Positions 1 to 6,033 of a DNA stretch of 12,392 nt are shown here, one piece after another. This stretch comes from JBFMEX01 sp040752215 (lineage in GTDB: Bacteria > Pseudomonadota > Alphaproteobacteria > Rhizobiales > Hyphomicrobiaceae). The stretch is from the NCBI GenBank assembly GCA_040752215.1, contig JBFMEX010000012.1, positions 1-12,392 on the forward strand, read 5' to 3'. The position numbers were made by a program, and so were the translations under genes. Numbering within the stretch: position 1 is the stretch's first letter; every line of letters starts with the position of its first letter. Below the pieces are notes generated by a model, which worked only from the letters and a program-made list of their open reading frames with translations, had not been told where the DNA came from and did not search any database.

Positions 1-125
1 CGCTGTGCGCCGGTGCGCAGGACAGTCCTCTCGAGGTGATCATCATTGGCGTCCTGCGGTCAGGATGTAGCTCGATCGGGGAGGTCATGACCGCTTTCGG
101 GTGGCCGAGTGTCGTCCAAGGTCAA

Positions 126-166
126 CCGGCGCCGGACGGGCCGCCGATCGGTCCGTCCGGCGTCGG
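126..166 (-). terminator. 3' hairpin after the iron-binding protein gene
   Basis: A perfect 10-base inverted repeat (CGCCGGACGG at 130-139 and CCGTCCGGCG at 153-162) lies 14 bases beyond the stop codon of the iron-binding protein gene. The arms can be lengthened to 126/166 through one G-T wobble. No T-run follows on the minus strand, so it is not a classical intrinsic terminator; it may be a 3'-protecting hairpin or act with Rho. The rest of 1-175 shows no gene. Confidence 0.4.
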
Positions 167-175
167 CATGCGGGA

Positions 176-1237
176 TCAGGAGCTCGGACCGGCGTCGAAC
201 TTGACCGCGTCGATCAACTCGGAGGCCTTGCGGCGCAGCTTGGAAATTTCGGCTAGCGGCAGGGCGTCGGCCTTGAGCGGTCCCCAGCTCTTGACGAGGT
301 CGGAGCCGCCGACCCCGGCCATGACCGGGTACTCGCTGTTGACCTCGGCATACGCCTTCTGAGCCTCGGCGCCGGCCAGGTACTCCATCAGCTTGACCGC
401 GTTGGCCTTGTTTGGCGCGTTGGCGGCGAGCGACATGCCCGAGATGTTGACGTGGGTGCCACGGTCGCCGGCATTCGGGAACACGATGCGCACTGCGTCG
501 GCCCAGGCCTTCTGCTCGGGGTTGTTCAGCATCGCTGCCATGTAATAGGTGTTGGCGATCGCGAGATCGCACAGACCCGCCTGCACGTCGCGCACCGCCT
601 CGCGGTCGCCGCCGGCCGGCTTGCGGGCGAGATTGGCCTTGAGGCCCTTCAGCCACTGCTCGGCCTTGGCGTCGCCGTGATGGGCGATCATCGACGCGAC
701 GAGGGCGACGTTGTAGGTGTGCTGCCCGGAGCGGATGCAGATCTTTCCCTTCCACTTCGGGTCGGCGAGCTCCTCGTAGCTGATCGCATCCTGCTTGACG
801 CGATCCTTGGACGCGTAGATCACGCGGGCGCGCTGGGTGAGGCCGAACCAGTGGCCGTCGGGATCGCGCAGCGCCGCGGGAATGGCGGATTCGAGCGCGC
901 CGGATTTGAGCGGCTGGGTGACGCCCGCCTCGCGCGCTTGGATCAGCAGGCCCGACTCGTTGGTCAGCAGCACGTCGGCGGGGCTGTTCCTGCCCTCGGC
1001 CGCGAGCCGCTCGATGAGACCGTCCTTGGCGAACACGACGTTAGTCTTGATGCCGCTCGTCTGCTCGAACGCCTTGAGCAGCGGATCAATCAGCTTCGGC
1101 TCGCGGTAGGAGTAGATGTTGACCACTTCCTCCGCATGGGCGGCGGGAAGGAGCGGCTCGGAAACGGCGAGGGGAGAAGCGAGTGCCGCAAGCGCGGCGA
1201 GGAAGGCGCTGCGCGGCAGCACCCGAGACGTCGTCAT
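176..1237 (-). CDS. Periplasmic Fe(3+)-binding protein of an ABC transporter (FbpA/FutA/AfuA type)
   Basis: This 353-residue protein captures ferric iron in the periplasm and delivers it to an ABC permease, which is not in the window. Residues 1 to about 35 form a signal peptide (basic MTTSRVLPRS, Ala/Leu-rich core, AAHA-EE cleavage site). The mature part starts VVNIYSYREPKLIDPLL, the usual opening of this family, and the tandem tyrosines of ANTYYMAAM (Tyr231-Tyr232) match the conserved iron-ligand pair; Tyr42 and Tyr44 near the N-terminus are further ligand candidates. The length is typical. I chose the ATG at 1237 because GGAGGATCAC precedes it directly; the ATG at 1264 would add nine residues without an SD site. 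An Irr-like box and a sigma70-like promoter lie upstream, so iron control is likely. The family is near certain; which Fe(III) chelate is bound is not readable. Confidence 0.93.
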   Translation of the reverse strand: MTTSRVLPRSAFLAALAALASPLAVSEPLLPAAHAEEVVNIYSYREPKLIDPLLKAFEQTSGIKTNVVFAKDGLIERLAAEGRNSPADVLLTNESGLLIQAREAGVTQPLKSGALESAIPAALRDPDGHWFGLTQRARVIYASKDRVKQDAISYEELADPKWKGKICIRSGQHTYNVALVASMIAHHGDAKAEQWLKGLKANLARKPAGGDREAVRDVQAGLCDLAIANTYYMAAMLNNPEQKAWADAVRIVFPNAGDRGTHVNISGMSLAANAPNKANAVKLMEYLAGAEAQKAYAEVNSEYPVMAGVGGSDLVKSWGPLKADALPLAEISKLRRKASELIDAVKFDAGPSS

Positions 1238-1327
1238 GTGATCCTCCAATGATCCGGGGTTCAAGGCCCTGGCATCGGCTCCCGCCGGCTCGGCGGACGC
1301 CCGGGATAAGCCCCTGAGCGCGGCGCG

Positions 1328-1356
1328 AGTAAACGCATTCGTCGCGTCGCCGTCAA
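1328..1356 (-). promoter_or_regulatory. Sigma70-like promoter of the iron-binding protein gene
   Basis: Read on the minus strand, TTGACG (1351-1356, 5 of 6 to consensus) and TTTACT (1328-1333, 4 of 6) are separated by exactly 17 bases. The ATG of the iron-binding protein gene is about 90 bases downstream. This is the best promoter match in the 268-base gap between the kinase and the iron gene, and it implies that the iron gene is transcribed separately from the kinase. Confidence 0.5.
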
Positions 1357-1379
1357 TTACCGTGCGACAATCGCAGCAG

Positions 1380-1396
1380 TTTAGAAATGCTCTAAT
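1380..1396 (-). promoter_or_regulatory. Candidate Irr box (iron control element)
   Basis: The 17-mer TTTAGAAATGCTCTAAT has one perfect TTTAGAA half and a 5-of-7 matching second half (CTCTAAT against TTCTAAA), separated by 3 bases. This is the layout of the iron control element bound by Irr in Rhizobiales. It lies 23 bases upstream of the candidate -35 of the iron-binding protein gene. That position suits activation under iron shortage rather than occlusion of the promoter. The element is AT-rich inside GC-rich DNA, which makes chance resemblance less likely. Confidence 0.6.
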
Positions 1397-1505
1397 TCCA
1401 AAGTGTTGTGCGAGTCTGTCGTGCTCGGCACCGGGGCACGCCGCATCGCTCGCTCCCTCGTTACAGGGCTCGCGGTCAGCGGCCTTTGAGCTCCCTCGGC
1501 CGACA

Positions 1506-2288
1506 TCACACCGGCACGACGCGAGAGACCGGAAACGAGAGAGTCGCCGTCGTGCCCTCGCCGGATCGGCTGGCGATCACGAGCGTGGCGCCGTTGGCGG
1601 CGGCGAGCGCACGCGACAGCGGCAGGCCGATACCGAGGCCCTGTCCGGCACGTTGTGTGTCGGGTTTGGGCGCATCGCTCTCGCCGCGGGCGTACGAGAG
1701 CTCAGCCTCGGCCATGCCGGCGCCCTCGTCGCGCACCTCGACCTCGAGCGCGCCGACCGGTGTCTGGCGCGTCGTCACCTCGATGACGCCGCCGGCGGCA
1801 GTGAACTTCAGCGCGTTCGACAACAGGTTGATGAGGATCTGGCGCAGGCTCGTCACGTCCGCGATGACGTGCGCCAGCCGCGGCGCGAGAGTGCCGGCGA
1901 GTGTCAGGCGCGACTGCTCGGCGAGCGGACGCAAGGCCGAGAGCACGTCCGAGACCAGCGCGTTGAGGTCGACCTCGACGAACGCCAGCGCCGGCTCGGC
2001 CGCGCCCGGCGTGCGCTCCGCCAGCATGCGGCCGATCAGATCGAGCGCGTGACGCGCGCTTGTGTGGATGTCGGCGGCGTAGCCACGATAGCGCGCGTCG
2101 CCGATCGGGCCGAAGCGCTCGTCGCGCATGATCTCGGAGGCGGCGGCGATGGCACCGAGCGGCGTTTTCAGCTCGTGCGCGAGGCGCGCCACGAGATCGG
2201 GCGGCAGCGCGACTGCGCCCGGTGCCGACGGCTCCTCGCCGTCTCCGGGGCCGCGCGCGGCGGGCGCATCCTTGGCCTTGTCGCTCAT
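1506..2288 (-). CDS. Soluble sensor histidine kinase with PleC/DivJ-like HisKA domain
   Basis: This 260-residue protein has a complete kinase core and little else. The H-box LAHELKTPLGAIAAASE carries the phospho-accepting His38, and the following RFGPIGDARYRGYAADIH resembles the PleC/DivJ/PdhS dimerisation domain of alphaproteobacteria. The N-box ILINLLSNALKF (Asn158), G1 box DEGAGM (187-192) and G2 box GQGLGIGL (215-222) complete the HATPase domain. There is no membrane segment, PAS or GAF domain; the first 30 residues are charged and Pro/Ala-rich. The ATG at 2288 has GGCGGA 12 bases upstream and begins MSDKAKD; a start at 2345 would add an arginine-rich stretch unlike a protein. No response regulator is nearby, so it is an orphan kinase. 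It probably receives its signal from a partner protein; substrate and signal are unknown. Confidence 0.9.
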   Translation of the reverse strand: MSDKAKDAPAARGPGDGEEPSAPGAVALPPDLVARLAHELKTPLGAIAAASEIMRDERFGPIGDARYRGYAADIHTSARHALDLIGRMLAERTPGAAEPALAFVEVDLNALVSDVLSALRPLAEQSRLTLAGTLAPRLAHVIADVTSLRQILINLLSNALKFTAAGGVIEVTTRQTPVGALEVEVRDEGAGMAEAELSYARGESDAPKPDTQRAGQGLGIGLPLSRALAAANGATLVIASRSGEGTTATLSFPVSRVVPV

Positions 2289-2502
2289 CCTCGATCCGCC
2301 ACCGCTGTCACCTGTCCGATGCCGCCAGGGCCGGCCGCCCGGCATCGACTCCGGCTTCGGTTGTGGTATCGGGATTCACCTGCGCCGAGAAGGGCCCGGC
2401 TCAGGCGCGGCGGCTTGGCCGCGTGGTGACACCTGACGGCCACCCGTCGCGCCCTGGCCCGAGGGGACGAGGGCGCCTGTAGGGTTTTGCCCCGATCCGA
2501 GC

Positions 2503-2522
2503 CCCCGGACCGTGGTCCGGGG
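2503..2522. repeat. Perfect inverted repeat, 8-base arms
   Basis: CCCCGGAC, loop CGTG, GTCCGGGG form a perfect hairpin with a 4-base loop. There is no T-run on either side, so it is not an intrinsic terminator. It lies about 215 bases upstream of the kinase start. An operator or a structural element are both possible. Confidence 0.55.
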
Positions 2523-2672
2523 CAGGTGCCGGCCAAGCAAGCCGCCCGACTCAAACGAAACAGTCTCCGGAGAGCTCGGGGCGGTTCGGTGCGTCGGTCG
2601 GGATGGCGCCGACAAGGCGGCGCGCGGGCCTTGGCGGAGCCTCCCCGCGCGGCATGGGGCAAGCCCGAAAGG

Positions 2673-2697
2673 CGCGGCGGCGGGCTGCGCCGCCGCG
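2673..2697. repeat. Repeat hairpin copy 1
   Basis: Arms CGCGGCGGC and GCCGCCGCG around the 7-base loop GGGCTGC, followed by ACGTGAAGGTGGC. The arms are identical in all three copies while the loops differ. Confidence 0.7.
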
Positions 2698-2751
2698 ACG
2701 TGAAGGTGGCAATGTCGAGTCGGAGCGGGGTAGCTGTGGGGCGGCCCGGTG

Positions 2752-2776
2752 CGCGGCGGCGGGCTCTGCCGCCGCG
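2752..2776. repeat. Repeat hairpin copy 2
   Basis: Same 9-base arms as the other two copies, loop GGGCTCT, followed by TCAAGAGGGCGGCG. It begins 79 bases after the start of copy 1. Confidence 0.7.
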
Positions 2777-2906
2777 TCAAGAGGGCGGCGCTGGCGGACG
2801 GAACGCCAACCCCACTGGCGGAGGGGAGAGCGACCCCCGGCGCGCCGCGGTCGCACGGGCCTTGGCGGAGCCGGCCTGGGCATGGTGGGCGCGACGGGCT
2901 CAACAG

Positions 2907-2931
2907 CGCGGCGGCGACCTCTGCCGCCGCG
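2907..2931. repeat. Repeat hairpin copy 3
   Basis: Same 9-base arms, loop GACCTCT, followed by ACGTGACGGCGGC, nearly the same 3' flank as copy 1. It begins 155 bases after copy 2, close to twice the 79-base distance between copies 1 and 2. Confidence 0.7.
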
Positions 2932-3123
2932 ACGTGACGGCGGCCGGCGCCGGCGGGGGCCTGCAGACCATACGGAGCCTTGGGAGCGCGGGCCTTGGCG
3001 GAGCCGGCCTGCGCGGCTATTTTTCCTTGACGGGAGCCCCCTGTTCGGCGTTGTTGGCGCTCCCGAGCCGACGCCCCCGACAGCGGGCCCGGCCGCCGCG
3101 GCGTATCGCGCGCCGACCGGTCT

Positions 3124-3200
3124 GCCGCCTTAGCTCAGATGGTTAGAGCGCTAGATTGTGGATCTAGAGGTCCCCCGTTCGATCCGGGGAGGCGGTACCA
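3124..3200 (+). tRNA. tRNA-His (GTG anticodon), CCA encoded
   Basis: The 77-base gene folds fully. The acceptor GCCGCCT pairs with AGGCGGT (G1-U72 wobble), the D stem is GCTC/GAGC, the anticodon stem is CTAGA/TCTAG with loop TTGTGGA, and the T stem is CCCCG/CGGGG with loop TTCGATC. The anticodon GTG reads histidine codons. The discriminator base 73 is A and the base before position 1 is T, so the usual G-1:C73 pair of tRNA-His is not encoded. This is the known atypical tRNA-His of a clade of alphaproteobacteria, which have a matching divergent histidyl-tRNA synthetase. The gene stands alone; its 3' end is followed by an integrase-like remnant. Confidence 0.97.
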
Positions 3201-3374
3201 ACTCGAGCGTGCGGGTGGAGCGTTTGCACCGAGCGGACGCTGATCCAGCTGCAGTGTTGCCGAGCACGGCCTCCAAGTTCCCTTGATCCCAATTGCGGAA
3301 CTCGAGGCCAATATGATCGGCGACGCGGAGACCGCCGCCGACTACGTCCGGTATGTCGAGCATCGCGTCGATGA

Positions 3375-3470
3375 TCAAATTTCGATCTTCTCGGCAATCT
3401 CAATCGCGTCATCGACCTCGATGCCCAGGTATCGCGCATCGACGGCGCAGGTGCTGGTGTTCAGCGGCCA
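3375..3470 (-). pseudogene. C-terminal remnant of a tyrosine recombinase/integrase
   Basis: About 31 codons ending in TGA at 3375 read WPLNTSTCAVDARYLGIEVD and then DAIEIAEKIEI. The part RYLGIEVDDAIEIAEKIEI closely resembles the C-terminal tail of a family of tyrosine-type recombinases found in rhizobia, whose tails read RYLGIEVDDAL-IAE with a short acidic end; this comparison is from memory. The catalytic core, including the Arg-His-Arg-Tyr residues, is absent. Upstream the frame runs into the terminator of the outer-membrane protein gene. The fragment lies 175 bases past the 3' end of tRNA-His, where integrases often act. It could be a short chance match, but the similarity spans almost 20 residues and ends in a stop at the expected place. 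Confidence 0.5.
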
Positions 3471-3515
3471 TTGACGCTGCGCGCCCGCCTCGCATGCACC
3501 GTTCCCGGCGACGAC

Positions 3516-3557
3516 AAAAAGAGAGCGCCGCGCGGTCGTGGCTGACCGGGCGGCGCT
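3516..3557 (-). terminator. Rho-independent terminator of the outer-membrane protein gene
   Basis: On the minus strand AGCGCCGC (3550-3557) pairs with GCGGCGCT (3524-3531), with an additional inner GGTC/GACC pairing. CTCTTTTT (the T-run is AAAAA at 3516-3520 on the plus strand) follows. It begins 23 bases after the stop codon. This is the clearest intrinsic terminator in the window. Confidence 0.85.
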
Positions 3558-3580
3558 TTCAATTCAGCCCACACTTCGCG

Positions 3581-4276
3581 TCAGAACTTCCAGCTTGCAC
3601 CGACACGCAAGGCGTGGGTCTCGAGGTCCACCGGCATTGTCACTGTCGGATTGAGGTCGAGCGATACGTCTCCGAAATCGGTGTAGCGATACTCGGCGCG
3701 GACAGTGAAATTGTTGCTGAAGGCGTACTCGACGCCACCGCCGAGCGTCCAGCCATCGAGGTCGACCGATGTGCTGCAGCATCCGAACGGCGTGAGGGGC
3801 GACGCACCGGAAATCTCGGCGTCGGCAAACGCCCAGCCACCGGTGATGTAGAACAGCGTCCTGTCTGCCGCGATGCCGGCACGACCGCGGATCGAGCCCT
3901 GCCAACCGAGCTCGGCGGAGCCGAATGTGCCGGCACCGTTGTTGAACGAGCCTTCGACGTTGCCACCCTCGATATCCGCCTCGACGCCGAGAACGAAATT
4001 ACCGTTCTGCCAATTATACCCAACATGACCGCCGCCGATCCAACCGTCCGGATCCGACGCGCCGCCGAGGAGACCGTTGGAGAACGTGTGATCCGCGTTG
4101 CCCCACTGGTAGCCGGTCTGCAGGCCGGCGTAGAAGCCGGTCCACGTGAACAGCGGCGCCGGCGGATAATACGGAGCGGGATCTTTTATGCTCCCGCGAA
4201 GATCTGCAGCGAGCGCTGCGCCCGCCAACCCCGCCGATAAGACGAGCGCCGACGCGGCTGCAATCAACTTGTTCAT
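3581..4276 (-). CDS. Outer-membrane beta-barrel protein, Omp25/Omp31-type porin family
   Basis: This 231-residue protein is exported by a clear signal peptide (MNKLIAAASALVLSAGLAGA, cleavage near ALA-AD at 23/24). A short proline-rich linker follows (KDPAPYYPPAPLF), then WTGFYAGLQTGYQWG, the hallmark first strand of the Rhizobiales Omp25/Omp31/RopB group. Alternating Gly/aromatic strands continue (GWIGGGHVGYNWQNGNFVLG, EYRYTDFGDVSLDL) and the chain ends in ASWKF with a C-terminal phenylalanine, the usual signal for outer-membrane insertion. The length fits an eight-stranded barrel. It probably helps to stabilise the envelope or acts as a small pore. The start is supported by AAGGGGGGCAG directly before the ATG. 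It has its own promoter candidate and a strong terminator, so it is monocistronic. A cysteine pair in the FGCCSTS loop is unusual for a barrel loop. Confidence 0.93.
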   Translation of the reverse strand: MNKLIAAASALVLSAGLAGAALAADLRGSIKDPAPYYPPAPLFTWTGFYAGLQTGYQWGNADHTFSNGLLGGASDPDGWIGGGHVGYNWQNGNFVLGVEADIEGGNVEGSFNNGAGTFGSAELGWQGSIRGRAGIAADRTLFYITGGWAFADAEISGASPLTPFGCCSTSVDLDGWTLGGGVEYAFSNNFTVRAEYRYTDFGDVSLDLNPTVTMPVDLETHALRVGASWKF

Positions 4277-4354
4277 CTGCCCCCCTTAGGATCTGAAGCC
4301 AACGTTCGATAAGTGGGGTTCCGCCACCGGTGGAAACGCACACCTTTCGCTTGG

Positions 4355-4383
4355 CACTCTAGAGTGGACACCGCCCCTGGCAA
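4355..4383 (-). promoter_or_regulatory. Promoter of the outer-membrane protein gene with a palindrome over the -10
   Basis: On the minus strand TTGCCA (4378-4383, 5 of 6) and TAGAGT (4356-4361, 4 of 6) are 16 bases apart, about 80 bases before the ATG. The perfect 12-base palindrome CACTCTAGAGTG (4355-4366) covers the -10 and part of the spacer, a position from which a bound dimeric repressor would block transcription. No regulator is identifiable from the palindrome. Confidence 0.45.
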
Positions 4384-4507
4384 GTATCCGATTCGCCACA
4401 CTCAACAGAAAGAAGCCAAATTATGTGCCTTATGAGCAATTGCTTCGTTGCGCAAACAAATTGTTCGTACTCGTATTTTCCGAATTGTCGATATGGTTCA
4501 AATTAGT

Positions 4508-4535
4508 TTGGCGCCAGTCACGATACGTCTATAAT
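4508..4535 (+). promoter_or_regulatory. Promoter of the L,D-transpeptidase gene
   Basis: TTGGCG (4508-4513, 4 of 6) and a perfect TATAAT (4530-4535) are separated by 16 bases. The surrounding 4380-4550 is much richer in A+T than the rest of the window. The predicted transcript would have a leader of about 155 bases before the GTG start at 4697. Confidence 0.6.
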
Positions 4536-4696
4536 TCCATAGGATATTTCTTCATGGTGTTGGCGGCACCTCCGCCACTCGCGTTGTGCTGCTCGCGCTT
4601 TGGATGTCCTGCTCGCCGCGACAATTTTCGGCGCCGGCAGCATGCCTGCCGGGGCCGCGCCGAGTATGATCGTGCCTGGTCGGGGTCGAGTTCGTC

Positions 4697-6001
4697 GTGA
4701 GTGCAATGAGATCCATCGTGCCCGCGCTTGCGGCGGCCAGCCTGCTCGTGTCGGGTTGTGCCACGAGCGGCAATGGGCCGAGGGCCAGCAATCAGGCGCG
4801 GCCCGGTGTGGCAACAGAGGCGAAGGCCCCGCGTGAGCCGGCGAGCGCGGAGCTGCGCCCCGACGGCCAGCCGCTGCTCGACCAGCGTACACTGCAGGAC
4901 GTCACGGCTGCAGAGGATCGCTACCGAGAGATCGTCTCGCAGGGCGGCTGGCCAACGCTTCCTCCGGGCCCGAGCTTCCGACCTGGTGACGGCGATCCGC
5001 GTACAAGCGTGCTCGCACGCCGGCTCGCGATCAGCGGCGACTTGCTGCCCCGGCCGGCCGGTGCGGCGGCGCGCGTGAATGCGGGCGAGATCGAAGCGGG
5101 CTTGCAGCGCTTCCAGCGCCGGCACGGGCTGCGGCCAACGGGAGTTGCCGACGCTGCGACACAACAGGCACTGAACGTCACCGCCGAAAGCCGCCTCGCT
5201 CAACTCAGGGCCAACATCGCCAGAGTTCGCGACCTCGCCCGCACCGCGCCGGCAAAGCCCTACGTGCTGGTTAATGTTCCCGCATTCCAACTCGAGGCCG
5301 TCGATGCCGGTCGGGTGGCGCGGCGCCACCGGGTGATCGTCGGCCGTGTCGAGCGGCCGACGCCGGGCGTGAAGGCGCACATCCGCAATGTGAACTTCAT
5401 GCCGTACTGGCACGTGCCGGACAGCGTGGCGCGGCAGGATCTCATCCCGCATTTGCAGAAGGACCCCGACTACCTGCAGCGCGAGCACATCCGCGTGCTC
5501 ACCGGGTGGCAAGGGCAGGAGGTTTCGCCGCAGTCGATCAACTGGCGCTCGCCGTCCGCAGCCGAGCTCAAGTTCCGCCAGGACCCGGGCCCGTGGAACG
5601 CGCTCGGACTTGTCCGGCTCGACATGCCGAATGAGCACGCCGTCTATCTCCACGACACGCCGATGAAGGAGCTGTTCGGTCAGCGCGAACGCGCCATGAG
5701 CGCCGGCTGCGTGAGAGTTGAGAGTCCGGCTGATCTGGTCGCGTGGCTGCTGCGCGGTGTGCCAGGGTGGAACCGCGCGCGGGTGGAGGAGACAATGGCT
5801 AGCGCACAACCTCTCGATGTCTCGCTGACCGAGCCGGTCCCAGTAATCTTCGCCTACGTCACGGCATGGGCCGATGCCGAGGGCGTCGTGGAGTTCCGAT
5901 CTGATCTCTATCGCCAGGACGGCGTTTCCGAGCTCGTTGCGAACTACAGCACATCGATACGGCAAGACTCCGCGTCCCCCCGCGCCATCATGAGTCCGTG
6001 A
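4697..6001 (+). CDS. L,D-transpeptidase lipoprotein (YcbB/LdtD-like, YkuD fold)
   Basis: This 434-residue enzyme is predicted to make 3-3 cross-links between diaminopimelate residues of peptidoglycan. Residues 5-21 form a lipoprotein signal (PALAAASLLVSGC) with the lipobox LVSGC, so the protein should be lipid-anchored in the periplasm. Residues about 100-160 resemble a peptidoglycan-binding domain (IEAGLQRFQRRHGLRPTG, then ATQQALN). The YkuD domain covers about 195-350. His319 in AVYLHDTP and Cys338 in SAGCVRV match the catalytic pair, and MPYWHVPDSVARQDLIP is typical of the YcbB-like branch. It is shorter than E. coli YcbB (about 600 residues) because the N-terminal part is reduced. The start is GTG 4697 or ATG 4706; an in-frame stop at 4667 excludes anything further upstream and the SD site is weak. 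The last 30 residues (SELVANYSTS onward) match nothing I know. Confidence 0.92.
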   Translation: MSAMRSIVPALAAASLLVSGCATSGNGPRASNQARPGVATEAKAPREPASAELRPDGQPLLDQRTLQDVTAAEDRYREIVSQGGWPTLPPGPSFRPGDGDPRTSVLARRLAISGDLLPRPAGAAARVNAGEIEAGLQRFQRRHGLRPTGVADAATQQALNVTAESRLAQLRANIARVRDLARTAPAKPYVLVNVPAFQLEAVDAGRVARRHRVIVGRVERPTPGVKAHIRNVNFMPYWHVPDSVARQDLIPHLQKDPDYLQREHIRVLTGWQGQEVSPQSINWRSPSAAELKFRQDPGPWNALGLVRLDMPNEHAVYLHDTPMKELFGQRERAMSAGCVRVESPADLVAWLLRGVPGWNRARVEETMASAQPLDVSLTEPVPVIFAYVTAWADAEGVVEFRSDLYRQDGVSELVANYSTSIRQDSASPRAIMSP

Positions 6002-6033
6002 GAGTTCACCGAGTCAGCCTCGCCTCGACTGGA

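Larger units (their letters stand above)
2626..3020. repeat. Dispersed GC-rich repeat block
   Basis: The 16-mer GGGCCTTGGCGGAGCC occurs three times exactly (2626-2641, 2857-2872, 2990-3005). Copies 1 and 3 are preceded by GCGC, copy 2 by GCAC. The first two are followed 30-35 bases later by the same 25-base hairpin (2673-2697 and 2907-2931). A third hairpin copy (2752-2776) has no exact 16-mer before it, and the third 16-mer has no hairpin after it. The block therefore looks like partly decayed copies of a composite unit of about 80-110 bases. I do not recognise it as a named repeat family. Confidence 0.75.
2289..3123. other. Gene-free, repeat-rich intergenic region
   Basis: No reading frame in these 835 bases looks like a protein. 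All are Arg/Pro/Ala-rich shadows, several are open at once on both strands, and none has a recognisable motif. The stretch holds a perfect palindrome (2503-2522), the dispersed repeat family of 2626-3020 and a hairpin CGGGAGC...GCTCCCG (3031-3037 with 3059-3065, 21-base loop). It ends at the tRNA-His gene. The leader and promoter of the kinase gene should lie in its left end, but I see no convincing promoter. Confidence 0.7.

Noticed and set aside
1251..1260. GATCCGGGG-like match to the tRNA-His 3' end as an att site
   Set aside because: Only about ten bases agree and there is no integrase context at that position; chance is sufficient.
1362..2429. 355-residue plus-strand open frame
   Set aside because: Antisense to the histidine kinase; Arg/Ala-rich with no motif, a high-GC shadow.
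3027..3056. Possible tRNA-His promoter (TTGACG at 3027-3032)
   Set aside because: The -35 is good but no acceptable -10 lies 16-18 bases downstream (GTTGTT/TTGTTG), so I do not annotate it.
2376..3146. Several overlapping open frames on both strands
   Set aside because: Low-complexity Arg/Pro/Gly/Ala translations across the repeat block, open in many frames because of the base composition.
3151..3378. 75-residue minus-strand frame ending in PPRIERGTSRSTI
   Set aside because: Its C-terminus is the antisense of the tRNA-His gene, a common false gene call.
4448..4455. TTGCGCAA palindrome between the divergent promoters
   Set aside because: Eight bases are too few to claim an operator, and the same word also occurs near 9064.
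4529..5965. 478-residue minus-strand open frame
   Set aside because: Antisense to the L,D-transpeptidase, which has lipobox and catalytic motifs; its own translation is His/Arg-rich and featureless.
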